A stretch of 64,000 nucleotides of DNA, from positions 62,001 to 126,000 of the forward strand of contig NZ_PNEO01000001.1 in the NCBI RefSeq assembly GCF_002870125.1. The letters run 5' to 3'. This document shows, one piece after another, positions 19,213 to 27,454 of the stretch (positions are counted from its first letter, which is position 1; each line of letters opens with the position of its first letter). This DNA is from Burkholderia sp. WAC0059 (lineage in GTDB: Bacteria; Pseudomonadota; Gammaproteobacteria; Burkholderiales; Burkholderiaceae). The translations under genes and the position numbers were made by a program. Under the pieces are notes generated by a model. That model was not told the origin of the DNA. It was given only the letters and a program-made list of their open reading frames with translations, and made no database searches.

Positions 19213-20346
19213 TCAGACGACGCGCTGGCCTTCGCGATAGGTGGCGCGCGGCACGGGCAGCGTGTCGAGCATCGTGACCCGCACGAAGTCCGCGCGCAGG
19301 CCCGGTTCGATCGCGCCGCGGTCGGTCAGCCCCGACTTGCGGGCCGGCTCCGCCGATACCGTGGCGAGCGCGCGCGGCAGCGTCCATTCGGCCTTGTGCA
19401 CGAGTTCGAACGCGGCCGTGAGCAGGCTCGAGGGCACGTAGTCCGACGAGAGGATGTCGAGCAGCCCGGCCTGCGCGAGCTCCAGCGCGGAGACGTTGCC
19501 CGAGTGCGAACCGCCGCGCACGATGTTGGGCGCGCCCATGATCGTCGCGATGCCGTGGTCCCGTGCCGCCTGCGCGGCGACGCGCGTAGTCGGGAATTCG
19601 GCGAGCGCGACGCCTTCGGCCGCCGCCTGCTCGACGTGCTCGACGAGCGTGTCGTCGTGGCTCGCCACCGGGATGCCGCGCTTCGTGCACCGCTCCACGA
19701 TCTCGCGCCGGTGCTTGTCGGCGTAGCGCTGCTGCTCCTCGGCCAGCTCGACGAGGAGCGCTTCGGCATGTTCGTCGGTCCACTTGCCGTGCCGCTCCTG
19801 ATAGCGGCGCCACTGTTCGCGGTCGTGCCACTGGCGCTGTCCGGGCGTGTGATCCATCACCGAGGCGAGGCGCATGAGCGGATGCACGCTCAGCAGATCG
19901 AACAGTTCGACGACGTCTTGCGTCGCGATCTCGCAGCGCAGGTGCAGGAAGTGGTCGGCACGCAGCAGGCCCCGTTGCGAGAAGCGCGCGAGCGACTCGG
20001 CGCAGCGCGTCTGCACGTCGCGTCCGCGCACGCCGACCGACAGGCGCGTGCCGATGGCGAGCGCGTCGAACACGGTCGTGATGCCGGCCGCCGCGATCTG
20101 CGCGTCGTGAATCGCGAACGCGGCGTCGGTGTTCCAGTGCACGCCGGGGCGCGGCGCGAGGTGCTTTTCGAGGTTGTCGGTGTGCAGCTCGATGAGGCCG
20201 GGCAGCAGATAGTCGCCGTTCCAGTCCTCGGCCTCGCGCGCGGAGGTCGTGCCCTGGGAGACTTCGGCGATCGCACCGTTCTCGACGCGCATCGTTCCGG
20301 TGAAAACTTCGTCTCGCGTCACGATGCGAGCGTTCTTGATCAACAT
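19213..20346 (-). CDS. phnM: Alpha-D-ribose 1-methylphosphonate 5-triphosphate diphosphatase
   Basis: 377 residues. An amidohydrolase-fold enzyme that removes pyrophosphate from the PhnGHIL product to give ribose 1-alkylphosphonate 5-phosphate, the PhnJ substrate. DYLLPGLIELHTDNLEKHLAPRPG (~48-71) holds the family's metal-binding region, with HTDN in place of the classical HxH. Further landmarks are VASHDDTLVEHV (~225) and MGAPNIVRGGSHSGN (~268). GGAGAG lies 8 bp upstream of ATG 20346. It is the last gene of the phnGHIJKLM unit, 17 bp after phnL. Confidence 0.97.
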   Translation of the reverse strand: MLIKNARIVTRDEVFTGTMRVENGAIAEVSQGTTSAREAEDWNGDYLLPGLIELHTDNLEKHLAPRPGVHWNTDAAFAIHDAQIAAAGITTVFDALAIGTRLSVGVRGRDVQTRCAESLARFSQRGLLRADHFLHLRCEIATQDVVELFDLLSVHPLMRLASVMDHTPGQRQWHDREQWRRYQERHGKWTDEHAEALLVELAEEQQRYADKHRREIVERCTKRGIPVASHDDTLVEHVEQAAAEGVALAEFPTTRVAAQAARDHGIATIMGAPNIVRGGSHSGNVSALELAQAGLLDILSSDYVPSSLLTAAFELVHKAEWTLPRALATVSAEPARKSGLTDRGAIEPGLRADFVRVTMLDTLPVPRATYREGQRVV

Positions 20347-20363
20347 GTGTGGGTCTCTCCGTG

Positions 20364-21149
20364 TCAGACAGGTTCGGCAACGGGGGTTTCGGCGCGCGGC
20401 GCGCTCAGGGCCAGCCGCCGGGTGGCGACGCGCTCGCGCGTGTCTTCGTCGTGGAATACGCCGACGATGGCTGCGCCGCGCTCGCGCGCCTCGACGATGA
20501 GGCTCGCGACCACTTCGCGGTTCTCCGCGTCGAGCGAGGCCGTCGGCTCGTCGAGCAGCAGCACCCGGTGCTGCGCGATCAGGCCGCGCGCGATGTTCAC
20601 GCGTTGCTGCTCGCCGCCCGAGAAGGTCGCCGGCGCGAGCGGCCAGAGCCGCTTCGGCACGTTCAGCCGCGCGAGCAGCGCCGCAGCGCGCTCGCGCGCC
20701 TCGCCTTCGTCCGTGCCGTGCGCGACGAGCGGCGCGGCGACGATGTCGAGCGCGGGCACGCGCGGGATCACGCGCAGGAACTGGCTGACGTAGCCGACCA
20801 CGTTGCGGCGCAGGCGCAGCACGTCGTGCGGCGCGGCGCGGGTGATTTCCAGATGCTGGAGCGGCGCGTCGTCGTCGCGGATCGCGATGGAGCCGCCGCT
20901 CGCGAGATAGTTGCCGTAGAGGCAGCGCAGCAGCGTGCTCTTGCCGGCGCCCGAGGGGCCGACGAGCACGATGCATTCGCCGCGCTCGACGTCGAGCGAG
21001 ACGCCGGCCAGCGCTTCGATGCCGATGCCGCCCTGGCCGTGCAGCGTGAAGGTCTTGCGCACGCCGGTGGCGCGCAGCATCAGCGCGGGCCGCTCGACGA
21101 ACGCGCGCGTCGCGCCGGCGGGGGAATCGGTTGCGATGAGGGTGGTCAT
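20364..21149 (-). CDS. phnL: Phosphonate C-P lyase system protein PhnL (ABC-type ATPase)
   Basis: 261 residues. ABC ATPase with Walker A GPSGAGKST (~64-72), Q loop region VGYVSQFLRVIPRV, signature FSGGEQQRVNIARG (~168-181) and Walker B VLLLDEPTASLD. The VSQFLRVIPRV segment is characteristic of PhnL. It works with PhnGHI in attaching the phosphonate to ribose triphosphate; it is not a transporter subunit. There are 13 bp between phnK and phnL and 17 bp to phnM, consistent with one operon. Confidence 0.96.
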   Translation of the reverse strand: MTTLIATDSPAGATRAFVERPALMLRATGVRKTFTLHGQGGIGIEALAGVSLDVERGECIVLVGPSGAGKSTLLRCLYGNYLASGGSIAIRDDDAPLQHLEITRAAPHDVLRLRRNVVGYVSQFLRVIPRVPALDIVAAPLVAHGTDEGEARERAAALLARLNVPKRLWPLAPATFSGGEQQRVNIARGLIAQHRVLLLDEPTASLDAENREVVASLIVEARERGAAIVGVFHDEDTRERVATRRLALSAPRAETPVAEPV

Positions 21150-21162
21150 GATGGTCGTCGTC

Positions 21163-21933
21163 CTAAACCGGCAGCACCGAGGCCACCAGCGTCTGCGTGT
21201 ATGGATGCTGCGGGTCGTCGAGCACCTGGTCGGTGAGACCGGACTCGACCACGGTGCCGCCCTGCATCACCATGAGCCGGTGCGCGAGCAGGCGCGCGAC
21301 GCCGATGTCGTGCGTGACGATGAGCACCGACAGATGCAGCGTCGAGGTGAGCGTGCGCAGCAGATCGAGCAGGCGCGCCTGCACCGAAACGTCGAGGCCG
21401 GCCGTCGGCTCGTCCATGAACACGAGGCGCGGGCTCGTCACGAGATTACGCGCGATCTGCAGCCGCTGCTGCATGCCGCCCGAAAACGCGGACGGCAGGT
21501 CGTCGATGCGCGTCGCGTCGAGTTCCACGCGCTCCATCCATTGCGTCGCCGTCTCGCGAATCCGGCCGTAGTGGCGCGCGCCGACGGCCATCAGCGGCTC
21601 GCCGATGTTCGCGCCGGCCGAGACGCCCGTGCGCAGGCCGTCGCGCGGGTTTTGCTGGACGAAGCCCCACTCGGTGCGCATGAGCTGCCGGCGGCGCGGC
21701 TCGGACAGCGCGCGCAGATCGAGCGTTTCGCCGTTCGCGTCCGTGTAGTGCAGCACGCCGCGGTCGGCGTCGAGGCGCAGCGCGAGCGCGTTGAGCAGCG
21801 TGGTCTTGCCGGAGCCGGATTCGCCGACGATGCACAGCACCTCGCCCGGATAGAGGTCGAAGCTGATGTCGCGGCAGCCGTTGCGGCCGCCGTAGAGTTT
21901 GGTCAGATTGCGGGCGCTCAGCAGGGGCGTCAT
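21163..21933 (-). CDS. phnK: Phosphonate C-P lyase system protein PhnK (ABC-type ATPase)
   Basis: 256 residues. Walker A GESGSGKTT (~36-44), WGFVQQNPRDGLR (Q loop with the PhnK-specific NPRDGLR motif), signature FSGGMQQRLQIARN and Walker B LVFMDEPTAGLD, then THDIGVARLLAHR (H loop). PhnK binds the PhnGHIJ core complex. The ATG overlaps the phnJ stop (ATGA at 21930-21933), indicating translational coupling. Confidence 0.96.
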   Translation of the reverse strand: MTPLLSARNLTKLYGGRNGCRDISFDLYPGEVLCIVGESGSGKTTLLNALALRLDADRGVLHYTDANGETLDLRALSEPRRRQLMRTEWGFVQQNPRDGLRTGVSAGANIGEPLMAVGARHYGRIRETATQWMERVELDATRIDDLPSAFSGGMQQRLQIARNLVTSPRLVFMDEPTAGLDVSVQARLLDLLRTLTSTLHLSVLIVTHDIGVARLLAHRLMVMQGGTVVESGLTDQVLDDPQHPYTQTLVASVLPV

Positions 21934-22877
21934 GCCGGTTCTCCGTGGTGGGGCGTGGCCGCTGTCTCCTGCTCTTCGCGGCGCTCGTGGCAATAGTCGC
22001 TGTCCGAGCAGACGAACATGCGCTTGCCGGCGTCGTCGACGATCATCTCGTCGAGGAAGCTTTCGCGCGAGCCGCACAGCGCGCACGCGTGCTCCCAGCG
22101 CTGCGTTTCGAACGGATGGTCGTCGAAGTCGAGGCTCTTCACCGGCGTGTACGGCGGGATCGCGTAGATGCGCCGCTCGCGGCCCGCGCCGAACAGTTGC
22201 AGCGCCGCGTTCATGTGCAGCTTCGGGTTGTCGAACTTCGGGATCGGCGAGGGCGACGTGAGGTAGCGGCCGTTGACCATGACCGGATAGTCGTAGGTGG
22301 TCGCGATGCTGCCGTGCCGGACGATGTCCTCGTAGAGCTTCACGCTGATGAGCCCGTAGTCGGCCAGCGCGTGCAGCTTTTCGCACTCGGTGCGGCGCGG
22401 TTCGAGCTTGTAGAGCGGCTCGGGCTGCGGCACCTGGTAGACGAGAATCTGCTGCTCGGTGAGCGGCGTTTCCGGAATGCGGTGGCGGGTCTGGACGATC
22501 GTCGCCTCGCGCGTGTGCCGCGTCGTGGCGACGCCGGCCGTGCGCGCGAAGAAGCGGCGGATGTTGACGGCGTTGGTCGTGTCGTCGGAGCCCTGGTCGA
22601 TCACCTTGAGCGTGTCGCGCTCGCCGATGATCGCGGCCGTGACCTGGATGCCGCCCGTGCCCCAGCCGTAGGGCAGCGGCATTTCGCGCGAGGCGAACGG
22701 CACCTGGTAGCCGGGAATGGCGACGGCCTTGAGCAGCGCGCGACGGATCATCCGCTTGGTCTGCTCGTCGAGGTAGGCGAAGTTGTAGCCCTCGGTGGTG
22801 GGCTGGGCGGTCGCGCCGGCCGGTCGTGCGTCGGGCTGCCTGGCGGTGGCGAGGGCGGTGTTGTCGGTGGCGCTCAT
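21930..22877 (-). CDS. phnJ: Alpha-D-ribose 1-methylphosphonate 5-phosphate C-P-lyase, catalytic subunit
   Basis: 315 residues. Radical-SAM enzyme that breaks the C-P bond. The unusual iron-sulfur motif CX2CX21C is intact (CALC near residue 270, third Cys in MFVCSD), followed by another conserved Cys six residues on (SDSDYC), the proposed thiyl-radical position. YNFAYLDEQTKRMIRRALLKA (~31) begins the conserved core; the first 28 residues are an Ala/Thr-rich extension. It overlaps both phnI (ATGA at 22874-22877) and phnK. Confidence 0.98.
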   Translation of the reverse strand: MSATDNTALATARQPDARPAGATAQPTTEGYNFAYLDEQTKRMIRRALLKAVAIPGYQVPFASREMPLPYGWGTGGIQVTAAIIGERDTLKVIDQGSDDTTNAVNIRRFFARTAGVATTRHTREATIVQTRHRIPETPLTEQQILVYQVPQPEPLYKLEPRRTECEKLHALADYGLISVKLYEDIVRHGSIATTYDYPVMVNGRYLTSPSPIPKFDNPKLHMNAALQLFGAGRERRIYAIPPYTPVKSLDFDDHPFETQRWEHACALCGSRESFLDEMIVDDAGKRMFVCSDSDYCHERREEQETAATPHHGEPA

Positions 22878-24001
22878 GCGGCCTGCTCCCTGTGGTCGTC
22901 GTCGGCTTCCTGCGCGGCGCCGTGCTGCGCGCGCAGCCGGCGCACGAGTTCGAGTTCGGACTGGAAGTCCACGTAATGCGGCAGCTTCAGATGCTGGACG
23001 AAGCCGGAGGCCTCGACGTTGTCGCTGTGGGACAGCATGAACTCGATGTCCTGGGTGGGCGACGAGAGCGACTCGCCGAGCTCTTCGGCGCGCAGCGCGC
23101 GGTCCACGAGCGCCATGGCCATGGCCTTGCGCTCGCTGTGGCCGAAGGCGAGGCCGTAGCCCTGCGTGAATGCCGGCGGCGCCGCCTTGCTGCCCGCGAA
23201 CTGGTTCACCATCTGGCACTCGGTCAGCTCGATGTCGCCGATCTCGACCGCTTCGCCCAGCTCGTCGAGCTCCATTTCGACGGCGACCGAACCGAAGCGG
23301 ATCTCGCCGGCGAACGGGTGCGAGTGCGCGTAGCCGCGCTGTGTTGCGTAGCCCATCGCGAGCAGGAAGCCTTCGTCGCCGCGCGCGAGATTCTGCAGGC
23401 GCGTGGCGCGGTCGGCCGGGAACGCGAGCGGTTCGCGCGAGAGGTCGCCGGGTTCGGGCGCGTCGGGCGAGGGCGTTTCCTGCTCGATGAGGCCTTCCTG
23501 GTCGAGCAGCGCGACCACGCGCGGCATCGATTCTTCGTGCTGCGGTTCGGGCGCCGGAGCGTTGGCCTTGCTCTCGCCGCTCCGTTCGCCGCCTTCGGCG
23601 AGCAGCGTGAAGTCGAGCAGACGCTGCGTATAGTCGTAGGTCGCGCCGAGCACCTGGCCGCCGGGCACGTCCTTGAACGTGGCGGAGATGCGCCGGCCGA
23701 TCAGCATGTCGCCCGTGTCGACGGGCAGCGTGTAGCCGAAGCGCGGCAGCGTCGTGCGGTAGGCGCGCAACAGGAAGATCGCTTCCACGAGGTCGCCCGC
23801 GGCCTGCTTGATGGCGAGCGCGGCCAGCTCCTCGTCGTAGACCGAGCCTTCGGTCATCACGCGCGCGACCGCAAGCCGGAGTTGCTCGCGAATCTGCGTC
23901 ACGCTCAGTTCGGGCACCTGCGGATCGCCGCGGCGCGCCTTGTCGAGCTGGCGCCACGATGCTTCGATGGCGCGCTCGCCTCCTTTGACAGCGACGTACA
24001 T
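22874..24001 (-). CDS. phnI: Carbon-phosphorus lyase complex subunit PhnI
   Basis: 375 residues. Core subunit (nucleosidase) of the PhnGHIJ complex, which displaces adenine from ATP by the phosphonate. Recognised from MYVAVKGGERAIEASWRQLDKAR at the start, RFGYTLPVDTGDMLIGRRISATFKD (~88), GYATQRGYAHSHPFAGEIR (~225), and ESLSSPTQDIEFMLSHSDNVEASGFVQHLKLPHYVDFQSEL near the end, taken as separate short blocks. An acidic, poorly conserved stretch sits at ~140-185. The ATG overlaps the phnH stop by one base. Confidence 0.97.
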   Translation of the reverse strand: MYVAVKGGERAIEASWRQLDKARRGDPQVPELSVTQIREQLRLAVARVMTEGSVYDEELAALAIKQAAGDLVEAIFLLRAYRTTLPRFGYTLPVDTGDMLIGRRISATFKDVPGGQVLGATYDYTQRLLDFTLLAEGGERSGESKANAPAPEPQHEESMPRVVALLDQEGLIEQETPSPDAPEPGDLSREPLAFPADRATRLQNLARGDEGFLLAMGYATQRGYAHSHPFAGEIRFGSVAVEMELDELGEAVEIGDIELTECQMVNQFAGSKAAPPAFTQGYGLAFGHSERKAMAMALVDRALRAEELGESLSSPTQDIEFMLSHSDNVEASGFVQHLKLPHYVDFQSELELVRRLRAQHGAAQEADDDHREQAA

Positions 24002-24633
24002 CAGTTCACCTCCACGTGCGTGGTGCGCGGCAGGCCGATCAGGCGCTCGCCGCAGACAAGGTAGAAATCGACGCCGCACGGAAAGAGCGGCGCGAGCGCG
24101 GCGCGCTCCCGCCAGAACCGCCCGGGCAGGCCGGCCGGCGCGATGGTTTGAACGTGCTCGATGCCGGGGCCGCGCAGCGCGAGCGGCGCGCCGCCTTCCA
24201 GTGCGTCGACGCGCACGAACACCGTCGCCGAGTGCTCGGGCGCTTCGGGCGTGCCGCAGGCGAACTGGTCGAGCGGCGGCAGCGCGGACGCGTCGTGGAC
24301 GTAGGCGAACGAGGCGTCGCGGGCGTGGCCGGCAATCGGCGCGCCGGTGTGAAAGCGCACGGCCGCCGCGAGCGCGTCGTCGCTTCCGGCGAGCCAGACC
24401 GGCGTGGCGTAGTCGCAGAGCGCAAGCAGCGACGCGAAGGCGGCGAGGCCCGCGCGCGGCGCCTTCGCGCCGGCCGGCGCGGCGGGCAGCGGCGCTTCGA
24501 TCGCGCAGACCTTGCCGGGCCGCGCGAGCGCGTCGAGCAGCGTGCGGAACACCGTCTGGGTGTCGCGCACGGGTTCGGCGAATCCGGGCGCGAGCGCGGC
24601 CAGATCGATTCGCGAGGAGTGGTGTTCGTTCAT
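24001..24633 (-). CDS. phnH: Phosphonate C-P lyase system protein PhnH
   Basis: 210 residues. Subunit of the C-P lyase core complex. The family start LAPGFAEPVRDTQTVFRTLLDALARPG (residues ~14-40) and the ending FPCGVDFYLVCGERLIGLPRTT are clear. ATG 24633 overlaps the phnG stop (ATGA at 24630-24633), so translation is probably coupled. A PLP-transferase-like fold without cofactor is known for this family. Confidence 0.95.
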   Translation of the reverse strand: MNEHHSSRIDLAALAPGFAEPVRDTQTVFRTLLDALARPGKVCAIEAPLPAAPAGAKAPRAGLAAFASLLALCDYATPVWLAGSDDALAAAVRFHTGAPIAGHARDASFAYVHDASALPPLDQFACGTPEAPEHSATVFVRVDALEGGAPLALRGPGIEHVQTIAPAGLPGRFWRERAALAPLFPCGVDFYLVCGERLIGLPRTTHVEVN

Positions 24634-25124
24634 GCGTCGCCCCGGACCATCGTGAAGAATTCGACCCGCGTGCCGGCGGTGTCGTTGCGCTGCTGCGTGC
24701 GTCGTGCCTCGATGCGCCCGGCGAGCGGCGCGACGAGCCGCTCGTACAGACGCGCGTGGCGCTCGGGCAGTTGTAGCAGCGCGTCGGCGAGCGCCGCCAG
24801 CTCGACGCGGCGTTTGTCGCGGCCCAGGTGGCAGGCCACGCCGACCACGCCGGTCGCGCCGGACAGGTTTTCGCCGCGCAGCCGCAGCGTGGCGCGCGTG
24901 ACCGTGGTTTCGCCGAGATTGAAGGCGTCGCCGGTGCCGCCGACGCGCCCTCGCACCATCGCGAGTCCGGTCTGCGGGGGTCTGAGCCAGTCGAACGGCG
25001 GCGCGCTTTCGCCGTCCAGCGCGTCGGCGAGCGCGGTCTCGAGTTCGGCGCGCGGCGTGCGCGCAAGAACCGCCATCCATGCGCGCCGGGCGGCGGAGGA
25101 GGGCGGGGCGGACGATGCGTTCAT
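24630..25124 (-). CDS. phnG: Phosphonate C-P lyase system protein PhnG
   Basis: 164 residues. First gene of phnGHIJKLM. Residues ~45-115 show the PhnG core (GLAMVRGRVGGTGDAFNLGE, TLRLRGENLSGATGVVGVA, LGRDKRRVELAALADALLQ). The start at 25124 has GAGGA 6 bp upstream; the frame continues to 25196 without a better signal. The operator-like palindrome at 25198-25215 lies 74 bp upstream of this ATG. Confidence 0.95.
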   Translation of the reverse strand: MNASSAPPSSAARRAWMAVLARTPRAELETALADALDGESAPPFDWLRPPQTGLAMVRGRVGGTGDAFNLGETTVTRATLRLRGENLSGATGVVGVACHLGRDKRRVELAALADALLQLPERHARLYERLVAPLAGRIEARRTQQRNDTAGTRVEFFTMVRGDA

Positions 25125-25194
25125 CGGGATTCCTCGGGTCGGAAGCAGGGGAGAAGAACGGGGGTACGGATTATCGCTATTTGAGCATCTATTC

Positions 25195-25225
25195 ATCTAA
25201 ACGTCTAGACGTTTATAGATATAAT
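25195..25225. promoter_or_regulatory. Divergent phnG/phnF control region with HutC-type operator
   Basis: A perfect 18-bp palindrome TAAACGTCTAGACGTTTA (25198-25215) contains GTCTAGAC, which fits the GT-N-TA-N-AC consensus of HutC-type GntR regulators such as PhnF. A perfect plus-strand -10 TATAAT (25220-25225) follows, so the palindrome sits in the spacer of the predicted phnF promoter. The -35 (CTAAAC, 25197-25202) is poor. Repression of both directions by PhnF is the likely arrangement. Confidence 0.65.
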
Positions 25226-25324
25226 CAACCCGCGGAACGATGACGGATATATTTCATATTTCCATCACGCCCCGCGCACTACAATGCAGAGACTGCAATT
25301 GGACTCCTGGGGAATGACAGCACC

Positions 25325-26083
25325 ATGACATCGAATGACGAGGCCCCGCGCAGTATCGAGGTCGAGCGGGGTGCGGGCGTGGCGGTGTGGCGGCAGATCG
25401 AACAGATCCTCGCCGCGGAAATCACCGCGAACGGTTTCGGCGAGGACGGTCGCCTGCCGAGCGAAGGAGAACTGGCAAAACGCTTTGACGTCAACCGGCA
25501 CACGGTGCGCCGCGCCATGCTCGGACTGGCGGCGCTCGGGCTCGTGAGCGTCGAGCAGGGGCGCGGCACTTTCGTGCAGCCGGGCGCGATCGATTACACG
25601 ATCGGCCGCCGTACGCGCTTCACGGAAAATCTGCAGCGCCAGCAGCACACGGCGGCCGGCAAGATGCTCTCGGCATCGCGCGCGAAGGCCGATCCCGGCG
25701 TGGCGAAGGCGCTCGGGCTGCGCGCGGGCGTACTCGTCTACCGGATCGAGACGCTGCACGAGTCCGACGGCGTGCCGCTCACCTACGCGCGTAGCTGGTA
25801 TCCGGCCGGGCGTTTCGCCGATCTGCCGGCCGTGCTGGAGCGCGTCGACGGCACGACCAAGGCGCTGGCCGAGTTCGGCGTGCACGACTACCTGCGCAAA
25901 TGGAGCCGTATCGGCAGCGTGCTGCCCGAGCCCGAAGTGGCGCGGCGGCTCAACATCAACCGGCAGCAGCCGGTGCTCTGGGTCGAGAACGTCGACGTCG
26001 ATCTCGACGGCGTGCCGATCAAATACGGCGTCACGCATTTCGCGGCCGATCGCGTGCAACTGATGGTGGAGCACGACGTATGA
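25325..26083 (+). CDS. phnF: Phosphonate metabolism transcriptional regulator PhnF (GntR/HutC family)
   Basis: 252 residues. The N-terminal winged helix-turn-helix of GntR type (VWRQIEQILAAEITANGF, LPSEGELAKRFDVNRHTVRRAMLGL, GRGTFV; residues ~22-88) is joined to a UTRA ligand-binding domain (~95-250). It is divergent from phnG and first in phnF-DUF1045-phnN. The operator in its own promoter suggests autorepression. The stop overlaps the next ATG (ATGA at 26080). Confidence 0.95.
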   Translation: MTSNDEAPRSIEVERGAGVAVWRQIEQILAAEITANGFGEDGRLPSEGELAKRFDVNRHTVRRAMLGLAALGLVSVEQGRGTFVQPGAIDYTIGRRTRFTENLQRQQHTAAGKMLSASRAKADPGVAKALGLRAGVLVYRIETLHESDGVPLTYARSWYPAGRFADLPAVLERVDGTTKALAEFGVHDYLRKWSRIGSVLPEPEVARRLNINRQQPVLWVENVDVDLDGVPIKYGVTHFAADRVQLMVEHDV

Positions 26084-26838
26084 ACGCAGCCGCGGCAGAA
26101 AAGCGGGAGACGCCCGCTTCCGCGTGGAGTGCGTCGTCGCGCTTCGCGCTTTACTTCGCGCCGTCGCGCGGATCCGCCTGGTGGCGCGCCGGCTGCGTCT
26201 GGCTCGGCCGCGACGCGGAAAGCGGCGAGACGCTCGAGTCGCCGCAGCCGGCGGGCCTCGCGCGTCCGCTGGCGGAGCTGACGCGCGAGCCGTGGCGTTA
26301 CGGCTGGCACGGCACGCTCGTGGCGCCGTTTCATCTGGCGTCGGGCGTTTCGCCCGACGATCTGCTCGAGGTGACCCGGCGCTGGGCGGCCGCGCGTGCG
26401 CCTTTTCCGGTGAACGTCGAGGCGGCGACGCTGGGCCGGTTCGTCGCGCTGCGGCCGGCCGACGAGACGGGCACCGCCGCCTTGCGCGAGCTTGCGTCCG
26501 ACGCGCTGCGCATGCTCGGGCCGTTGCGCGCGGCGCTTTCCGAAGCCGATCTCGCGCGCCGGCTCGACACTCCGCTGACCGAACGGCAACGCGCGCTGCT
26601 TGCCGAATGGGGTTATCCGTACGTGTTCGACGAGTTCCGTTTTCACATGACGCTGTCGGGCCCGCTCGACGACGCGCGCGAGCGCGATCTGCTGCGCGAC
26701 GAATGGGCGACGCGCAGGCAGCCGGAAGGCGCGCTGCCGGTCGAGAGCGTGGCGCTCTTCGTCGAGCCGGCGCGGGGCGAGCCGTTCGTGCTGTGGAAAC
26801 GCGTGACGCTCGGCGAGCGACGGGAGCAGCACGTATGA
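26080..26838 (+). CDS. DUF1045 phosphonate-operon protein, 2H phosphoesterase-like
   Basis: 252 residues. Matches the DUF1045 family found in phn operons (RFALYFAPSRGSAWWRAGCVWLGRD at the start). Two HxTL motifs stand about 112 residues apart, His77-Gly-Thr-Leu (YGWHGTLVAPFHL) and His189-Met-Thr-Leu (FRFHMTLSGPL), the hallmark of 2H (LigT/cyclic phosphodiesterase) enzymes. Inference: it may open the 5-phosphoribosyl 1,2-cyclic phosphate made by C-P lyase, the job of PhnP, which is not found in this window. It overlaps phnF and phnN by ATGA junctions, so the three are surely co-translated. Direct evidence for the reaction is not visible. Confidence 0.88.
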   Translation: MNAAAAEKRETPASAWSASSRFALYFAPSRGSAWWRAGCVWLGRDAESGETLESPQPAGLARPLAELTREPWRYGWHGTLVAPFHLASGVSPDDLLEVTRRWAAARAPFPVNVEAATLGRFVALRPADETGTAALRELASDALRMLGPLRAALSEADLARRLDTPLTERQRALLAEWGYPYVFDEFRFHMTLSGPLDDARERDLLRDEWATRRQPEGALPVESVALFVEPARGEPFVLWKRVTLGERREQHV

Positions 26839-27398
26839 GCGAGCGGCTGATATACGTCATGGGGCCCTCGGGCGCCGGCAAGGATTCGCTGCTCGGCTTC
26901 GCGCGCGGCCGGATCGCCGGCAGCGGCGTGGTGTTCGCGCATCGGTACATCACGCGCGAGGAAGGCGCGGGCGAAAACCATATCGCGCTGAATGCCGCCG
27001 AATTCGACGCGCGCTCGCGACACGGTTTCTTCGCGCTCGAGTGGCGCAGCCACGAGCTGCGCTACGGCGTCGGGATCGAGATCGACCAGTGGCTGGTGCT
27101 CGGTTGCGCGGTGGTCGTCAACGGTTCGCGTGCCTACGTCGACAGCGCGCTCGCGCGCTATCCGCGCATGACGGTCGTGCACATCGATGCCGCGCCGCAC
27201 GTGCTGGCCGCGCGGCTGGCCGCGCGCGGGCGCGAAACCGAAGAGCAGGTCGCCGCGCGTCTCGCGCGCCGCGCGCCGTTTTCGTTGCCCGAAGGCGTGA
27301 GGTTCGAGGCCATCGACAATTCGGGCCGGCTCGACGACGCCGGCCAGCACTTCATCGACGTGCTCTCGCGCGTGCAGGGCGGACCCGTGGCCGCCTGA
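26835..27398 (+). CDS. phnN: Ribose 1,5-bisphosphate phosphokinase
   Basis: 187 residues. P-loop kinase that phosphorylates ribose 1,5-bisphosphate to PRPP, the last step of the C-P lyase pathway. Walker A GPSGAGKDS (~10-18), then FAHRYITREEGAGENHIALN (~35-54), LEWRSHELRYGVGIEIDQWL (~68-87) and VVVNGSRAYVDSALARYP, all typical of PhnN. The ATG overlaps the DUF1045 stop (ATGA at 26835). A terminator follows 7 bp after the stop. Confidence 0.96.
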   Translation: MSERLIYVMGPSGAGKDSLLGFARGRIAGSGVVFAHRYITREEGAGENHIALNAAEFDARSRHGFFALEWRSHELRYGVGIEIDQWLVLGCAVVVNGSRAYVDSALARYPRMTVVHIDAAPHVLAARLAARGRETEEQVAARLARRAPFSLPEGVRFEAIDNSGRLDDAGQHFIDVLSRVQGGPVAA

Positions 27399-27405
27399 TG
27401 TCCGA

Positions 27406-27435
27406 CGCGCCCGCCGCTTCCGGCGGGCGCGCTTT
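27406..27435 (+). terminator. Terminator of the phnF-DUF1045-phnN operon
   Basis: A perfect 11-bp stem CGCGCCCGCCG / CGGCGGGCGCG with a CTTC tetraloop, followed by CTTTTC. The T tract is short but the stem is very strong. Confidence 0.85.
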
Positions 27436-27454
27436 TCCCGTCGCCCCCTACTTC

